Assembly (NCBI GenBank): GCA_022843805.1
Contig: JALHMY010000016.1
Span: 1-64,000, forward strand
Source of the DNA: Fuerstiella sp.
GTDB lineage: Bacteria; Planctomycetota; Planctomycetia; Planctomycetales; Planctomycetaceae
Reading direction: 5' to 3'
DNA length: 64,000 nucleotides
The notes below the pieces were generated by a model that had not been told where the DNA came from, searched no databases, and worked only from the letters and a program-made list of their open reading frames with translations. Within the stretch, counting starts at the first letter, position 1, and every line of letters starts with the position of its first letter. The position numbers and the translations under genes were made by a program. Shown piece after piece: positions 37,220 to 46,715 of this stretch.

Positions 37220-38559
37220 TGAGACCATCGGCTGTCAGAATATTTGTAGCCGCACTGCTGACTCTGATGGCCTGTTTGCTGTACCTTGACCGTTATGCCG
37301 TTGGTATTGCTTCGGAAGCCATGAGGGCTGATCTGAAGATGACTCAGACTCAGATGAGCTGGTTTCTGAGCGCGTTTTTCTGGTCTTATGCGTTGTCACA
37401 GGTCCCGGCGGGCTGGCTGAGCGATCAGTTCGGCCCCCGAGTGATGCTGACCGCGTACATCCTTGGATGGTCTCTGTTCACGGGTTTGATGGGGATTACC
37501 ACAACCGTAGCTCTGGTACTGCTGCTGCGATTTCTGTTTGGAGCTGCTCAGGCGGGTGCCTATCCGGTTTGTTCAGGGATGATTCGTTCCTGGTTTCCGA
37601 TATCTCAGCGGGGGACGGCCAGTTCCATCGTGGCGATGGGTGGTCGATCCGGGGCGGTGCTGGCACCGATACTCACAGCCGCGTTAATGAATGCCTTTAC
37701 CGGAAAATGGCAGCTCGTTCTGATCCTCTACGGTCTGGCAGGAATACTGGTTGCACTGGCATTTGCGTGGGTTTGTCGTGATTCTCCGGATGAGCATCCA
37801 CAGTGTAATGACGCAGAACGCAGTCTGATTTCTGCAGATACACCTGTCACTTCTGCGAAGACGACTGGTGCTCATCGTCAGGCATTTCCTCTGATTCCGG
37901 TGTTGTCCAGCCTGAGTCTCTGGGGCAATTCTCTGACCCAGTTCTTTACGAATATTGGATGGCTGTTTGTCGTCACCTGGCTGCCCAGATATCTTGGAGA
38001 TGTGCATCAGGTGCCGTTACAGGAACAGGCGGTGATGACTGCGATTCCCACGGCTGCCGGGATGGCGGGCATGTTGTGTGGAGGCTGGTGGACCGACGTT
38101 GCAGCTCGCCGCTTTGGGTTAAAATGGGGGCGGCGTCTTCCCATTGTGGCCACGCGAATCATTGCGGCCTGTGGATACGGATTTTGCCTGTTTATGGGAC
38201 TGCAGTTTGTACCCGACCCCGAAACTCGCTGGCTGCCCTGGTCAATCATTGCGGGACTAAGTGTTGCAACATTCAGCTGTGATCTGGGAGTTCCGGCCAT
38301 GTGGGCCTATTCTCAGGATGTTGGCGGAAAGCACACGGCATCGATCATGGGCTGGGCCAACATGTACGGAAACTTTGGTGCGGCGGTGGCGCCTCTGCTT
38401 TATAACGTGATCCTCGGCGAAAAACCCACGCTGGCTCAATGGAATACCCTGTTTGGATTCTGCGTGGCAGTCTTTGCCCTGTCCTGTGTCACGGCACTGG
38501 TGATTGATGCGACCAGACCCATCGTTGGTAAACAGGACGAGGTCGTCGATGACGAATGA
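37219..38559 (+). CDS. MFS transporter (ACS/organic-acid type)
   Basis: A 446-residue, 12-helix transporter. The loop 2-3 motif appears as GWLSDQFGPR, and the loop 8-9 counterpart as GWWTDVAARRFG. It resembles the anion:cation symporter group that imports sugar acids such as glucarate or galactonate. The start overlaps the amidohydrolase stop by one base (TGATG). It is most simply the uptake system for the substrate of the three upstream enzymes, probably an acidic, N-acylated molecule. Confidence 0.9.
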   Translation: MRPSAVRIFVAALLTLMACLLYLDRYAVGIASEAMRADLKMTQTQMSWFLSAFFWSYALSQVPAGWLSDQFGPRVMLTAYILGWSLFTGLMGITTTVALVLLLRFLFGAAQAGAYPVCSGMIRSWFPISQRGTASSIVAMGGRSGAVLAPILTAALMNAFTGKWQLVLILYGLAGILVALAFAWVCRDSPDEHPQCNDAERSLISADTPVTSAKTTGAHRQAFPLIPVLSSLSLWGNSLTQFFTNIGWLFVVTWLPRYLGDVHQVPLQEQAVMTAIPTAAGMAGMLCGGWWTDVAARRFGLKWGRRLPIVATRIIAACGYGFCLFMGLQFVPDPETRWLPWSIIAGLSVATFSCDLGVPAMWAYSQDVGGKHTASIMGWANMYGNFGAAVAPLLYNVILGEKPTLAQWNTLFGFCVAVFALSCVTALVIDATRPIVGKQDEVVDDE

Positions 38560-38615
38560 CAAAGCCTGAAACGCAACCACAAACGACGCGGGTCGCGCGG
38601 GTTTTGTCAGGAGTT

Positions 38616-38783
38616 TTAAGGCAGCGCCTTCAGCATTCGAAGTTCTGACACAAGATTTTCGGTGGATGTGTAAACATGCGAGCGGATGCCGAACGATGAT
38701 GCCTTTTCTGTATACGCAGCAATATCATCGGTATAAAAGCATTCATCCGGTCGACAGCTCGTGGGAAAAGTATACGAGCACAT
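38616..38783 (-). pseudogene. C-terminal fragment of a HAD-superfamily hydrolase
   Basis: An unlisted 55-codon frame reads RPDECFYTDDIAAYTEKASS, then FGIRSHVYTSTENLVSELR. FYTDD followed by a helix and FGIRSHV matches motif IV and the C-terminal end of HAD phosphatases. The nucleophile DxD and the rest of the protein are absent upstream (38784-38845 runs into the rlmC gene end). It is a remnant of a larger phosphatase. Confidence 0.65.
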
Positions 38784-38845
38784 TCCCCATGTCGAAGAAT
38801 ATCGTGCGAATCACAAGGTAGTACCTGATTGCTTCGGTGAATAAA

Positions 38846-40021
38846 TTATCGACGCGTCAGCCACACAAGGGTTTCAAGATGGCGGGTAAACGGGAACATA
38901 TCAAATGGATACATTTGTTCGACCCGAAACGTCGATGTCAGTTCTTTCAGGTCTCGCTGCAGAGTCTCAGGATTGCAGCTGGAGTACAGAAAAAGCGGCG
39001 GATTCAGCTGCTGAACCAGTCGGCGAGTCAGCTGATCGAGTCCTCGGCGCGGCGGATTGCAGATGACAGCATCGTAAGTGGTCTGTGCTGAAGTATCGGC
39101 GAGAAGAGCAGGGCGGACCGCTGTCGCCATTCCGTAGACTCCGGGATTTTCGTACGACGCCTTTGTCAGTCCGTTCAGAGCGGCAGAACTCTGAGCACAC
39201 GCGACTGCTGGCCCTGACACGTCCATTCCTCGGATACTGGTGTCGGGCGTCGCCGATGTCAGCGAGAACGCACCAGTTCCACAAAACAGGTCGAGGACCG
39301 TCTGAGGCGCCTGACTGGCAACAATGCTGCGAGCCTTCTCATAGAGCTGTTCAGCGATTTCATAATTGGTCTGAATAAAACACTGAGGGCCGTACAGTAC
39401 GGTGGTTTGTCCGTATCGAACCGGAAGCGACTCGTTTTCGGAAACCGGAATCTCAACCGTTCCATTGATCATGGATGATCGAACGGGCTGCAGATTCACG
39501 GACATGACGCTGACGGAGGAGAGCTCGGCGTCGAAATTGTTCTTCCAGTATTTTTTGATTCGATCGACCGCTTCACGCGATCGAAGCACCAGCTGCACCA
39601 TGAGCTGCTGATGTGTGGGAGAACAGGTAACGACAATGAACTTGAGTTCGCCGTAGTCATTCTGAAAGGAATAAGGAGACAGTCGACACACTTCAATCAG
39701 CTTTGTCAGCTTTGGCACGAGCTGATTGATGAGCGGATGGTGAAGCGGACACTGATCGACGGCGACGATTTGCTGCTGCTCGTTCAGAAACCCGAACTGA
39801 GGCTGGCTTTCGCTTCCAAAGACCGCCAGCCGAGCTCGAATGCGTGACCCCTGAATTTGCCGAGTCGGTACGACATCGTGAACGGCGATATCCGGAAACA
39901 GGGCTTTCAGATCGTCCCGTTTTCGTTCAAGCGTCGCCGAATAGGGCTGGCTGAGCAGGACACAGGAACGACAGATCTGCTGTTCGAAATAGGAACACTG
40001 CAGAGCGAAATCGATAGTCAC
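38846..40021 (-). CDS. rlmC: 23S rRNA (uracil-C5)-methyltransferase, RlmC-like
   Basis: A 391-residue SAM-dependent RNA m5U methyltransferase. N-terminal Cys at residues 9, 17, 20 and 91 match the [4Fe-4S] ligands of RlmC (LQCSYFEQQICRSC, QCPLHH), and there is no TRAM domain, as in RlmC. The SAM site is VLDLFCGTGAFSL, NPPRRGLD follows, and the catalytic Cys is in YSSCNPETLQRDL. Expected target is U747 of 23S rRNA. The frame begins with a GTG without a clear ribosome-binding site, so the exact start is uncertain. Confidence 0.9.
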   Translation of the reverse strand: MTIDFALQCSYFEQQICRSCVLLSQPYSATLERKRDDLKALFPDIAVHDVVPTRQIQGSRIRARLAVFGSESQPQFGFLNEQQQIVAVDQCPLHHPLINQLVPKLTKLIEVCRLSPYSFQNDYGELKFIVVTCSPTHQQLMVQLVLRSREAVDRIKKYWKNNFDAELSSVSVMSVNLQPVRSSMINGTVEIPVSENESLPVRYGQTTVLYGPQCFIQTNYEIAEQLYEKARSIVASQAPQTVLDLFCGTGAFSLTSATPDTSIRGMDVSGPAVACAQSSAALNGLTKASYENPGVYGMATAVRPALLADTSAQTTYDAVICNPPRRGLDQLTRRLVQQLNPPLFLYSSCNPETLQRDLKELTSTFRVEQMYPFDMFPFTRHLETLVWLTRR

Positions 40022-40215
40022 AATTTTTTTTCGCCTGCTTCGGGTTAACGGCAGGAATCTGTCTGAGGTAAAACCAGAGTTCCAGCGAGTGCTCTGCCAA
40101 AGTTCGGGATTGTGGTTAACACCATCAGCCGCCGGGCGATAGTCCCCGGTTCAGAGAAAGACGCTGGCAGACTGTCGATTTAGTCACGGAGATTTAGTCA
40201 AGTATCGAGTGTTTT

Positions 40216-40280
40216 CGTTTAACGGCAAGCAGCAAGCGAAGCCGAATTCGGCCACGACGCCTGCAACTTGCCGGTTAACG
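40216..40280. repeat. Nested palindrome in the rlmC-icd gap
   Basis: Outer arms CGTTTAACGGCAAG (40216-40229) and CTTGCCGGTTAACG (40267-40280) pair with two mismatches around a perfect 12-bp palindrome GCCGAATTCGGC (40241-40252). The 351-bp gap 40022-40372 holds nothing else I can recognise, apart from a short direct repeat of TACAGAACAC near 40343-40365. Confidence 0.75.
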
Positions 40281-40372
40281 ATTAAATCAACCTTCCACCA
40301 GCACGTGCCAGCTGATAGTGCGAACCCCAAATCCTGATTCCTACAGAACACGAATCTTACAGAACACAAGCC

Positions 40373-41548
40373 TTACAGCTTTTGCATGCGGGCACAGATT
40401 GCTTCCGCCATTTCCTGTGTTCCCACTGCGGTTGGGTCATTGCGGTTTTCCTTCATGTCGTACGTCACGTAGCGACCTTCTGCAATGATGTCGGCAACGG
40501 CCTGTTCCAGTTTAGCAGCCGCTTTGGCCTCACCCATATGTTCGAGCATGAGTTTACCGGAAAGGATCAATGCAGTGGGATTGACCTTGTTTTGACCCTT
40601 GTATTTTGGAGCACTGCCGTGAGTCGCTTCAAAGATGGCGCCTTCGTAGCCAATATTGGCACCGGGAGCAACACCCAGTCCGCCGACAAGTCCGGCACAC
40701 AGGTCGCTCAGAATGTCGCCGTACAGATTGCCCATCACCAGAACATCGTAGAGTTCCGGCTTTTGAACAAGCTGCATGCACATATTGTCAATCAGGCGTT
40801 CCATGTAGACCAGGCCGCTGGCGTCCAGACCTTTTCCGTTGACATCTTTGGCGGCCGACACACCCTGAGTCAGTTCGCTCCATTCAAATTTTGCCTTGTA
40901 GGCAGTGGCGACAGCGCGAGTCACATCGTACCACAGTCCGTCCGTAAACTTCATGATGTTGGCTTTGCTGATCGATGTGACGCTTTTGCGGCCGTGCTTA
41001 ACAGCATATTCAAAAGCGTAGTCAGCGATTCGTGAGGTGCCTTCCCATGACATCGGTTTAATGCTGACGCCCGTGGCTGTGGGTGATGTCATGATCTTTT
41101 TGCCGGTGGATGCCTCATTGATCTGAGAAATCAGTTTGGCAGTGACCGCATCGCCTGCTTTAAATTCGACACCCGCGTAAAGGTCTTCCGTGTTTTCACG
41201 AATGATGACCAGGTCGACATTGACATTGTCGAAATAGCTGCGAACACCTTTGTAGCTTTTGCAGGGGCGAACACAGGCGTAGAGCCCGAGTTCCTGACGC
41301 AGGTAAACGTTGACGCTGCGGAATCCTTTGCCGATTGGCGTAGTGATTGGCGCTTTCAGAGCAATTCCGTTGGCCTTCACAGACTCCAGAACGCGAGGAG
41401 GAACGCCTCCTGTCGCCTCAATCACTTCAATGCCGCATTCCTGGACGTCCCAGTCAATTTTGACACCTGTGGCATCAATGCACTTTCGAGTTGCTTCGGC
41501 AATTTCCGGCCCCACTCCGTCGCCAGGAATCAACGTCACTTTGTACAT
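40373..41548 (-). CDS. icd: Isocitrate/isopropylmalate-type dehydrogenase (NAD-dependent isocitrate dehydrogenase)
   Basis: A 391-residue metal-dependent decarboxylating dehydrogenase. It begins [13 protein letters not shown], has the substrate loop [18 protein letters not shown] with two conserved Arg, the phosphorylatable-type segment [11 protein letters not shown], and the Asp cluster [12 protein letters not shown]; the coenzyme part includes [14 protein letters not shown]. The pattern fits isocitrate dehydrogenase better than isopropylmalate dehydrogenase, and HGSAPKY is the NAD-type pattern. It feeds the TCA cycle with 2-oxoglutarate. No other TCA genes adjoin. Confidence 0.92.
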   Translation of the reverse strand: MYKVTLIPGDGVGPEIAEATRKCIDATGVKIDWDVQECGIEVIEATGGVPPRVLESVKANGIALKAPITTPIGKGFRSVNVYLRQELGLYACVRPCKSYKGVRSYFDNVNVDLVIIRENTEDLYAGVEFKAGDAVTAKLISQINEASTGKKIMTSPTATGVSIKPMSWEGTSRIADYAFEYAVKHGRKSVTSISKANIMKFTDGLWYDVTRAVATAYKAKFEWSELTQGVSAAKDVNGKGLDASGLVYMERLIDNMCMQLVQKPELYDVLVMGNLYGDILSDLCAGLVGGLGVAPGANIGYEGAIFEATHGSAPKYKGQNKVNPTALILSGKLMLEHMGEAKAAAKLEQAVADIIAEGRYVTYDMKENRNDPTAVGTQEMAEAICARMQKL

Positions 41549-41806
41549 GCTTTTTCTTCGCTTTTACTATGGGTTTACAGAGTTGCGGTTGGCAGAACCT
41601 GGTAAGCTGATCAGCCGTTTATCGGCCTGCCGGACGGTACCACAAGATGGTCTTTCCTTCAACCGGACCACAATTTGATTCACAGTTCATTCGACGCTCG
41701 ATAACATGAGGCTGGATGCTGGCCGCAGCTTTACGCTCAGTGCCTGCCAGCGATTACTCAGGTCTTCCGGTTTGATTCTCTTTTTCTGCACTTTGGAGCT
41801 GGTCCG

Positions 41807-42928
41807 TTGCGTTATTTCGTCGCCTGCGTTGTTCTTGTTGTGATCTCGGTTTCCAGCGGCGGCTGTGCAGATTCGGAACAGAGCCAAAAGTCAGGTGAAA
41901 CCGCTCCCACAGCAGTTCCGCAGGCCGCCACCGCGACAGAAGACCCCGCTGCCCTGGCGGTCATCGAAAAAACAGGCGCTAAAGTTCAGAAAGACTCTGC
42001 CGGATTTATTGTGGATATCGACTTTCGAAAGACTGACGCCACTGATGAATCGCTGAGTGTATTGTCTTCGCTGAGCAAACTGCGGTCACTTCATCTGGAC
42101 GGTCTTCCGATTACCGATACAGGGCTGACCAGCCTCACAAAATTTGCCGGGCCTCTTTCAAACCTGGATTTGAGAAATTGTGCCCTGAGCGATGCCGGAA
42201 TGGGGACTCTGGCTGAAATTCGCACTCTTCGAGCGATTCGGCTTTCCGGCGATGGTGGCGCTACCACTGTTGGCGACGACGGTGTGGCCAAACTTGCAGC
42301 ACTTCCAGGGCTGAAGGTGCTTGCCGTGGATGGGTTGTGGGTCAGCACCGCAGGACTGGAGGCACTTTCGGCCGTTTCGGGTCTGGAAGAGCTGTATCTG
42401 AAAAGTACCCTGGTGGACGACGACAGCATGGCTGTTGTCGCAAAATTTCCCAATCTGAAAAAGCTGCGAATTTCGAAAACTCAGGTGAGTAACGTGGGAC
42501 TGAAACACCTGACGGCATGCACTAAGCTCGAAGAACTGGACCTGAGCGAAAACTCGCTGCTGGACAACGACGGCCTTGTCCATGTCGGCAGCATGGCGGC
42601 AATGAAGAAACTGAATCTGTGGCGAGTGGCAGTGAGTGATCCCGGTATTGCTCACCTTGCAGCTCTCACCAATATGGAATGGCTGAATCTGGATAATACC
42701 CAGCTGTCCGATGCCGGGCTTCCGGCTCTGAAGAATATGTCGAAACTTACATTCCTGCATCTGGGCTCAACTTCGGTTTCCGACAGCGGTCTTCCCCATC
42801 TTCAGCATTTAACAACGCTGAAGGATCTCAAGGTCACTCGCACGGCAGTGACAGAGGCCGGAGTTGCCGAACTGAAAAAATCTCTGCCCGGCACGGCCAT
42901 TCAGATCGACTATATCGAGGGCGAATGA
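41807..42928 (+). CDS. Leucine-rich-repeat lipoprotein
   Basis: A 373-residue lipoprotein. The signal peptide ends in a lipobox-like SSGGC (Cys at about residue 20), followed by a Ser/Ala/Pro linker. About ten LRRs of roughly 24 residues then fill residues 75-370 (for example LRSLHLDGLPITDTGLTSL, LKKLRISKTQVSNVGLKHL, MEWLNLDNTQLSDAGLPAL). It starts with TTG 41807, supported by GGAG nine bases upstream. A role in envelope binding or adhesion is likely. Its stop overlaps the protease start by four bases. Confidence 0.9.
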   Translation: MRYFVACVVLVVISVSSGGCADSEQSQKSGETAPTAVPQAATATEDPAALAVIEKTGAKVQKDSAGFIVDIDFRKTDATDESLSVLSSLSKLRSLHLDGLPITDTGLTSLTKFAGPLSNLDLRNCALSDAGMGTLAEIRTLRAIRLSGDGGATTVGDDGVAKLAALPGLKVLAVDGLWVSTAGLEALSAVSGLEELYLKSTLVDDDSMAVVAKFPNLKKLRISKTQVSNVGLKHLTACTKLEELDLSENSLLDNDGLVHVGSMAAMKKLNLWRVAVSDPGIAHLAALTNMEWLNLDNTQLSDAGLPALKNMSKLTFLHLGSTSVSDSGLPHLQHLTTLKDLKVTRTAVTEAGVAELKKSLPGTAIQIDYIEGE

Positions 42929-44673
42929 ACAGCAGGAGGGCTAGACGAACGGGAACTTCTATGTTCCGGATGAGCGTCCTTTTTTACCAGGTGCTCGTTC
43001 TGAGGACCGTTCTGCTGACAGGTTTCCTTGCAGGTCTTTTTGCAGGGTCGACCCCCGCAATCGCGACCCCCGAAGGGTCAGTGGCTGAAGCCGCAGAGTC
43101 CACAGCGATGGCCGCAATGGCAGAGCGACTTCAGAAGGCAACGGTTCGAATTGTCACTCAGGACGACCGTTGTTCCGGAGTGATTGTGACCGAAGACGGA
43201 GTCATCCTGACCGTGGCTCACGGACTACCCGTCTCGGCATCGCCCGATGCAGAATCTCTCATTAATGTGTACCTCTGGAATGGCAGGAAACACGCTTCCC
43301 AGTTGCTTTTCCGTGACGATCGGCAGGACATTGCCGTCCTGAAACTGACGGCAGCTGACTCCGACAAATGGCATTCGCTGCCAGTCCGCCAGGGAGCGGT
43401 GCCGGACGTCGGAAGCTGTGTGCTTGCTTGCGGTTATCCAGGCCGGGAAACACACGGGCAGCCTCCAGTCCTTCGAGTTGGGCAGGTATTGTCGGCCGAC
43501 GATCACTCTGTTCGCACGAGCTGCCTGCTGACGGTCGGCGATTCCGGTGGACCACTGCTGGATAAATCCGGACAGCTGGCAGGTCTTCATCGCCGAATCG
43601 GACTCGCAGCGGACAGCAATCATCATCTGTTAGTCAGTACGATTTTGCCAATGGTCAGCCGCTGGATCAGTGTTACTGACACGACTTCTGAGAAAGTCGT
43701 TTCGCTCAAGCACACGTTACTGAGCCCATCCGACGACCTGTTGCAGGCACTGAAGCAGCAGACCGTTCGAATTCTTACGGAGCTTCCCAGCGGTGACCGT
43801 CACGATTTGATCGCCGGGACGGTTCTGGATCACCCGTGGATCGGAACCAAACTGAGTGAACTGAATGATCAGTCGGCCCTCTTATGTTCGTATTGCGATG
43901 GCAGTCTTCGAGGTGCGAATCTGATTTATTCGGACCAGGCGATGGATCTTGCCATCCTGCGGGTCAGCGATCAAACACTAGCGTCGACAGCCGCAAATGG
44001 GCCGGGCGCTGGCAGTCAGCCTGCTCGGTTGCCGGAGCACACTCAGGGCCTGAAGCCTCGCACGATCGTGTTTGCCGATTCGGGTGGGGGTGGACATTCC
44101 CGATTCTATGGAATTGTGGCCCGGAGCATCCATTCTGAGCCATCTCAGGTTCCTCGATTTGGAGCTGCCCTTGCCGTCTCTGACAACGGACTTGTTGTTC
44201 AACACGCATCATCCGGTGGAGGCGCACTTTTGGCAGGAATCCGCGAAGGGGATATTCTGATCAAAGCAGGCATCACAGCGACTCGATCACTGGAAGACTT
44301 TGATCGCGTCTTACGAAAACGGGAACCGGGGGACTGGCTGGAGTGCCACATTGATCGTACGGCGACTTCGATGACCTTCCGGGTCCGGCTGCAGACAGAC
44401 CCATCGCGCCAGTTTGAACGCACGGAGTTTCTTGATGGCAGGGCCGGACGACTCAGCCAGCGTCGTACTGGCTTCATCGACGTGATCCAGCACGATATTC
44501 CTGTGGCACCGGAGCAATGTGGCGGACCGTTGCTGGACAGATCGGGAAATCTTCTGGGCATCAATATTGCCCGCCGATCCCGGGAGTCCACACTGGCATT
44601 GCCAGTTGAAATGGTGTTAAAGTGGATGAAGTTACAGAAACAGATTAACCCTGACTTCGATCAGCTGAAGTAG
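42925..44673 (+). CDS. Two-domain trypsin-like protease with split, degenerate second domain and PDZ
   Basis: A 582-residue exported protein. The first trypsin-like domain (about 70-250) has H99 (TVAHG), D135 (QDIAVL) and S207 (GDSGGP), a full triad. A second trypsin-like region starts at about 278: an Asp is present (MDLAIL, D341) but the His position is not, and the serine block appears only at 531-536 as QCGGPL, with Cys instead of Ser. A PDZ-like domain (about 420-490, GGGALLAGIREGDILI) is inserted between those two pieces. It is coupled to the LRR gene by ATGA. Likely a periplasmic quality-control or processing protease. Confidence 0.85.
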   Translation: MNSRRARRTGTSMFRMSVLFYQVLVLRTVLLTGFLAGLFAGSTPAIATPEGSVAEAAESTAMAAMAERLQKATVRIVTQDDRCSGVIVTEDGVILTVAHGLPVSASPDAESLINVYLWNGRKHASQLLFRDDRQDIAVLKLTAADSDKWHSLPVRQGAVPDVGSCVLACGYPGRETHGQPPVLRVGQVLSADDHSVRTSCLLTVGDSGGPLLDKSGQLAGLHRRIGLAADSNHHLLVSTILPMVSRWISVTDTTSEKVVSLKHTLLSPSDDLLQALKQQTVRILTELPSGDRHDLIAGTVLDHPWIGTKLSELNDQSALLCSYCDGSLRGANLIYSDQAMDLAILRVSDQTLASTAANGPGAGSQPARLPEHTQGLKPRTIVFADSGGGGHSRFYGIVARSIHSEPSQVPRFGAALAVSDNGLVVQHASSGGGALLAGIREGDILIKAGITATRSLEDFDRVLRKREPGDWLECHIDRTATSMTFRVRLQTDPSRQFERTEFLDGRAGRLSQRRTGFIDVIQHDIPVAPEQCGGPLLDRSGNLLGINIARRSRESTLALPVEMVLKWMKLQKQINPDFDQLK

Positions 44674-44747
44674 CAGTTTGTCCGATGGATGCTGTATCGG
44701 CTTATGATCAGCTTATGCAGTGTCAGCGTTGCCGAACTGAGGTATTC

Positions 44748-46268
44748 ATGAACACACCATTTGCCGCTTTGAACATGACTCGCCGGAACCTGCTGACAGC
44801 TTCCGGTACGGGAGTTGGTCTGGCCGCGCTGCACACACTGTTGTGTTCGGATGGGCGAGCAGTTGCTTCGGACCTTTCTGATCAGACCAGATCGGATCCC
44901 GCTGGTGTGGTCCCGAATTCACTGAATCCGGGCATGCAGTCGCTGGGTGGACTGGCTGATCTGCCGCACTTTCCTCCCAAAATCAAAAACGTGATCTACC
45001 TGTTTCAGAATGGGGCACCAACGCATGTGGATTTATTCGACTACAAGCCCGAGCTGACTCGCCTGCATGGACAGCCGGTTCCCGAGAGTTTTATCGGCGG
45101 CAAGCGATTCAGCACAATGACGGGCAGTGCTTCCGGCAAGCTGATGCTGGCCAATGTGGAGCCCTTTCATCGGCACGGCGAGTGTGGTGCCACGGTCAGC
45201 GAGTTTCTGCCTTATACTGCCGGGATCGTCGACAAGCTTTGTTTTATTCACAGCCTTCACACGGATGCGGTCAATCACGCTCCTGCCATCTCGTTTTTAC
45301 TGAGTGGTTCTCAGATACCCGGCCGACCAACTCTGGGTGCATGGCTGACCTATGGACTTGGCAGTGAATCCCGAAATCTGCCTTCGTTTGTTGTGATGAC
45401 TTCGGTCAGCAAGGGAACAACCTGCGGACAGGTCTTCTACGACTTCTATTGGGGAAACGGGTTTCTTCCTTCCCGGTATCAGGGGGTCAAATTTCGCAGT
45501 GGCGGAGACCCGGTGCTGTATCTTTCAAATCCGGACGGCATCAGTCGGGAACTGCGACGAGAATGGCTGGATGATATTGCTCGAATCAATCAGCTGAAAC
45601 TGCAGCAGACCGGCGATCCGGAAGTGTCAACCCGGATCAGTCAGTACGAAATGGCATTCAAGATGCAGGCGAGTGTACCCGAACTGACTGACCTCAGCGG
45701 TGAAACTCAGGCTACTCTCGACATGTATGGTCCTCAGGTGCAGGAACGAGGAACGTTCGCCCACAACTGCCTGCTGGCACGTCGGCTGGTTGAACGAGGA
45801 ACTCGATTCGTTCAGCTGATGCACGCGGGCTGGGACCAGCACAACAGTCTGACAACCGAGCTTTATACTCAGTGCAAAGATACGGATCAGCCATCCGCAG
45901 CTTTGATCAGGGACCTCGAACAGCGAGGCCTCCTGGATGAGACTCTCGTGATCTGGGGTGGTGAATTTGGTCGAACGCCCTTTCTCCAGGGGGATATCAA
46001 CAATCGTCCTCGATGGGGACGCGACCATCATCCATATGCATTCACGGTCTGGATGGCCGGCGGTGGAATTAAGCCAGGCTTTTCATGGGGTAAATCCGAT
46101 GCTCTGGGAATCAATGTCGCCGGCAATCCGGTTCATGTTCACGATCTTCAGGCCACGATTCTGCATCTGCTGGGAATTGATCACAAGCGACTGACTTATC
46201 GTTTTCAGGGACGACAATTCCGGCTGACGGATGTTCATGGAGAAGTGGTACACGCGATCCAGTCGTGA
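44748..46268 (+). CDS. Tat-exported DUF1501 (sulfatase-like fold) protein
   Basis: A 506-residue exported protein. ATG 44748 has GAGG eight bases upstream and opens a Tat-like signal (TRRNLLTASGTGVGLAALHTL). The DUF1501 domain has FQNGAPTHVDLFDYKPEL near its start, RGTRFVQLMHAGWDQH and LVIWGGEFGRTPFLQG, with AHHYAFT-like metal-site residues as RDHHPYAFTVW. Planctomycete DUF1501 genes usually follow DUF1549/DUF1553 cytochrome genes; that partner is absent here. Function unknown. Confidence 0.93.
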   Translation: MNTPFAALNMTRRNLLTASGTGVGLAALHTLLCSDGRAVASDLSDQTRSDPAGVVPNSLNPGMQSLGGLADLPHFPPKIKNVIYLFQNGAPTHVDLFDYKPELTRLHGQPVPESFIGGKRFSTMTGSASGKLMLANVEPFHRHGECGATVSEFLPYTAGIVDKLCFIHSLHTDAVNHAPAISFLLSGSQIPGRPTLGAWLTYGLGSESRNLPSFVVMTSVSKGTTCGQVFYDFYWGNGFLPSRYQGVKFRSGGDPVLYLSNPDGISRELRREWLDDIARINQLKLQQTGDPEVSTRISQYEMAFKMQASVPELTDLSGETQATLDMYGPQVQERGTFAHNCLLARRLVERGTRFVQLMHAGWDQHNSLTTELYTQCKDTDQPSAALIRDLEQRGLLDETLVIWGGEFGRTPFLQGDINNRPRWGRDHHPYAFTVWMAGGGIKPGFSWGKSDALGINVAGNPVHVHDLQATILHLLGIDHKRLTYRFQGRQFRLTDVHGEVVHAIQS

Positions 46269-46313
46269 AGCGTTCATCGCGATCGAGTTTCCTGATTCAC
46301 TTCACCAGCCGGG

Positions 46314-46685
46314 ATGCGTCATGTTTCGAATGACATTTTTGATCAGCTGACCGGTTTCCATCACCGTAACACGTCTGGGCTTGATATGTTCGTCGAACAT
46401 CCGGATGCATCCGCTCGCGATGCCGTGCATGTGCTCCTGGTGGGCAACATCGAGAAAGGCGGAGAGCCCAACCCCGACATCGAGCCGACAGCAAGAGCCA
46501 GCGACTTCCAGACCGTTGCACTGGAAACGCTGGTACGAATGAAGCTCAATGCTTTTCGAGATAAGGATCGCGTTCATCTGCGAGATATGATTTCGCCTGG
46601 TCTAATCGATGCCACATGGCTCGACAGATACCCCACACCGCTGCGACTGCGACTGGAGGAACTCCTGAACGATCCGGACGGTTAA
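46314..46685 (+). pseudogene. 5'-truncated nucleotidyltransferase-type protein
   Basis: The C-terminal ~80 residues (VHVLLVGNIEKGGEPNPDIE, then LETLVRMKLNAFRDKDRVHL, RDMISPGLID) match the tail of a nucleotidyltransferase-like family whose N-terminal half carries the catalytic Asp pair. The upstream frame ends at a stop at 46293, and the first ~25 residues look unrelated, so the catalytic half is missing. A short intact protein cannot be fully excluded. Confidence 0.5.
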
Positions 46686-46715
46686 AAGGGCATTCTTCCA
46701 CATTGCCCCGAACCG

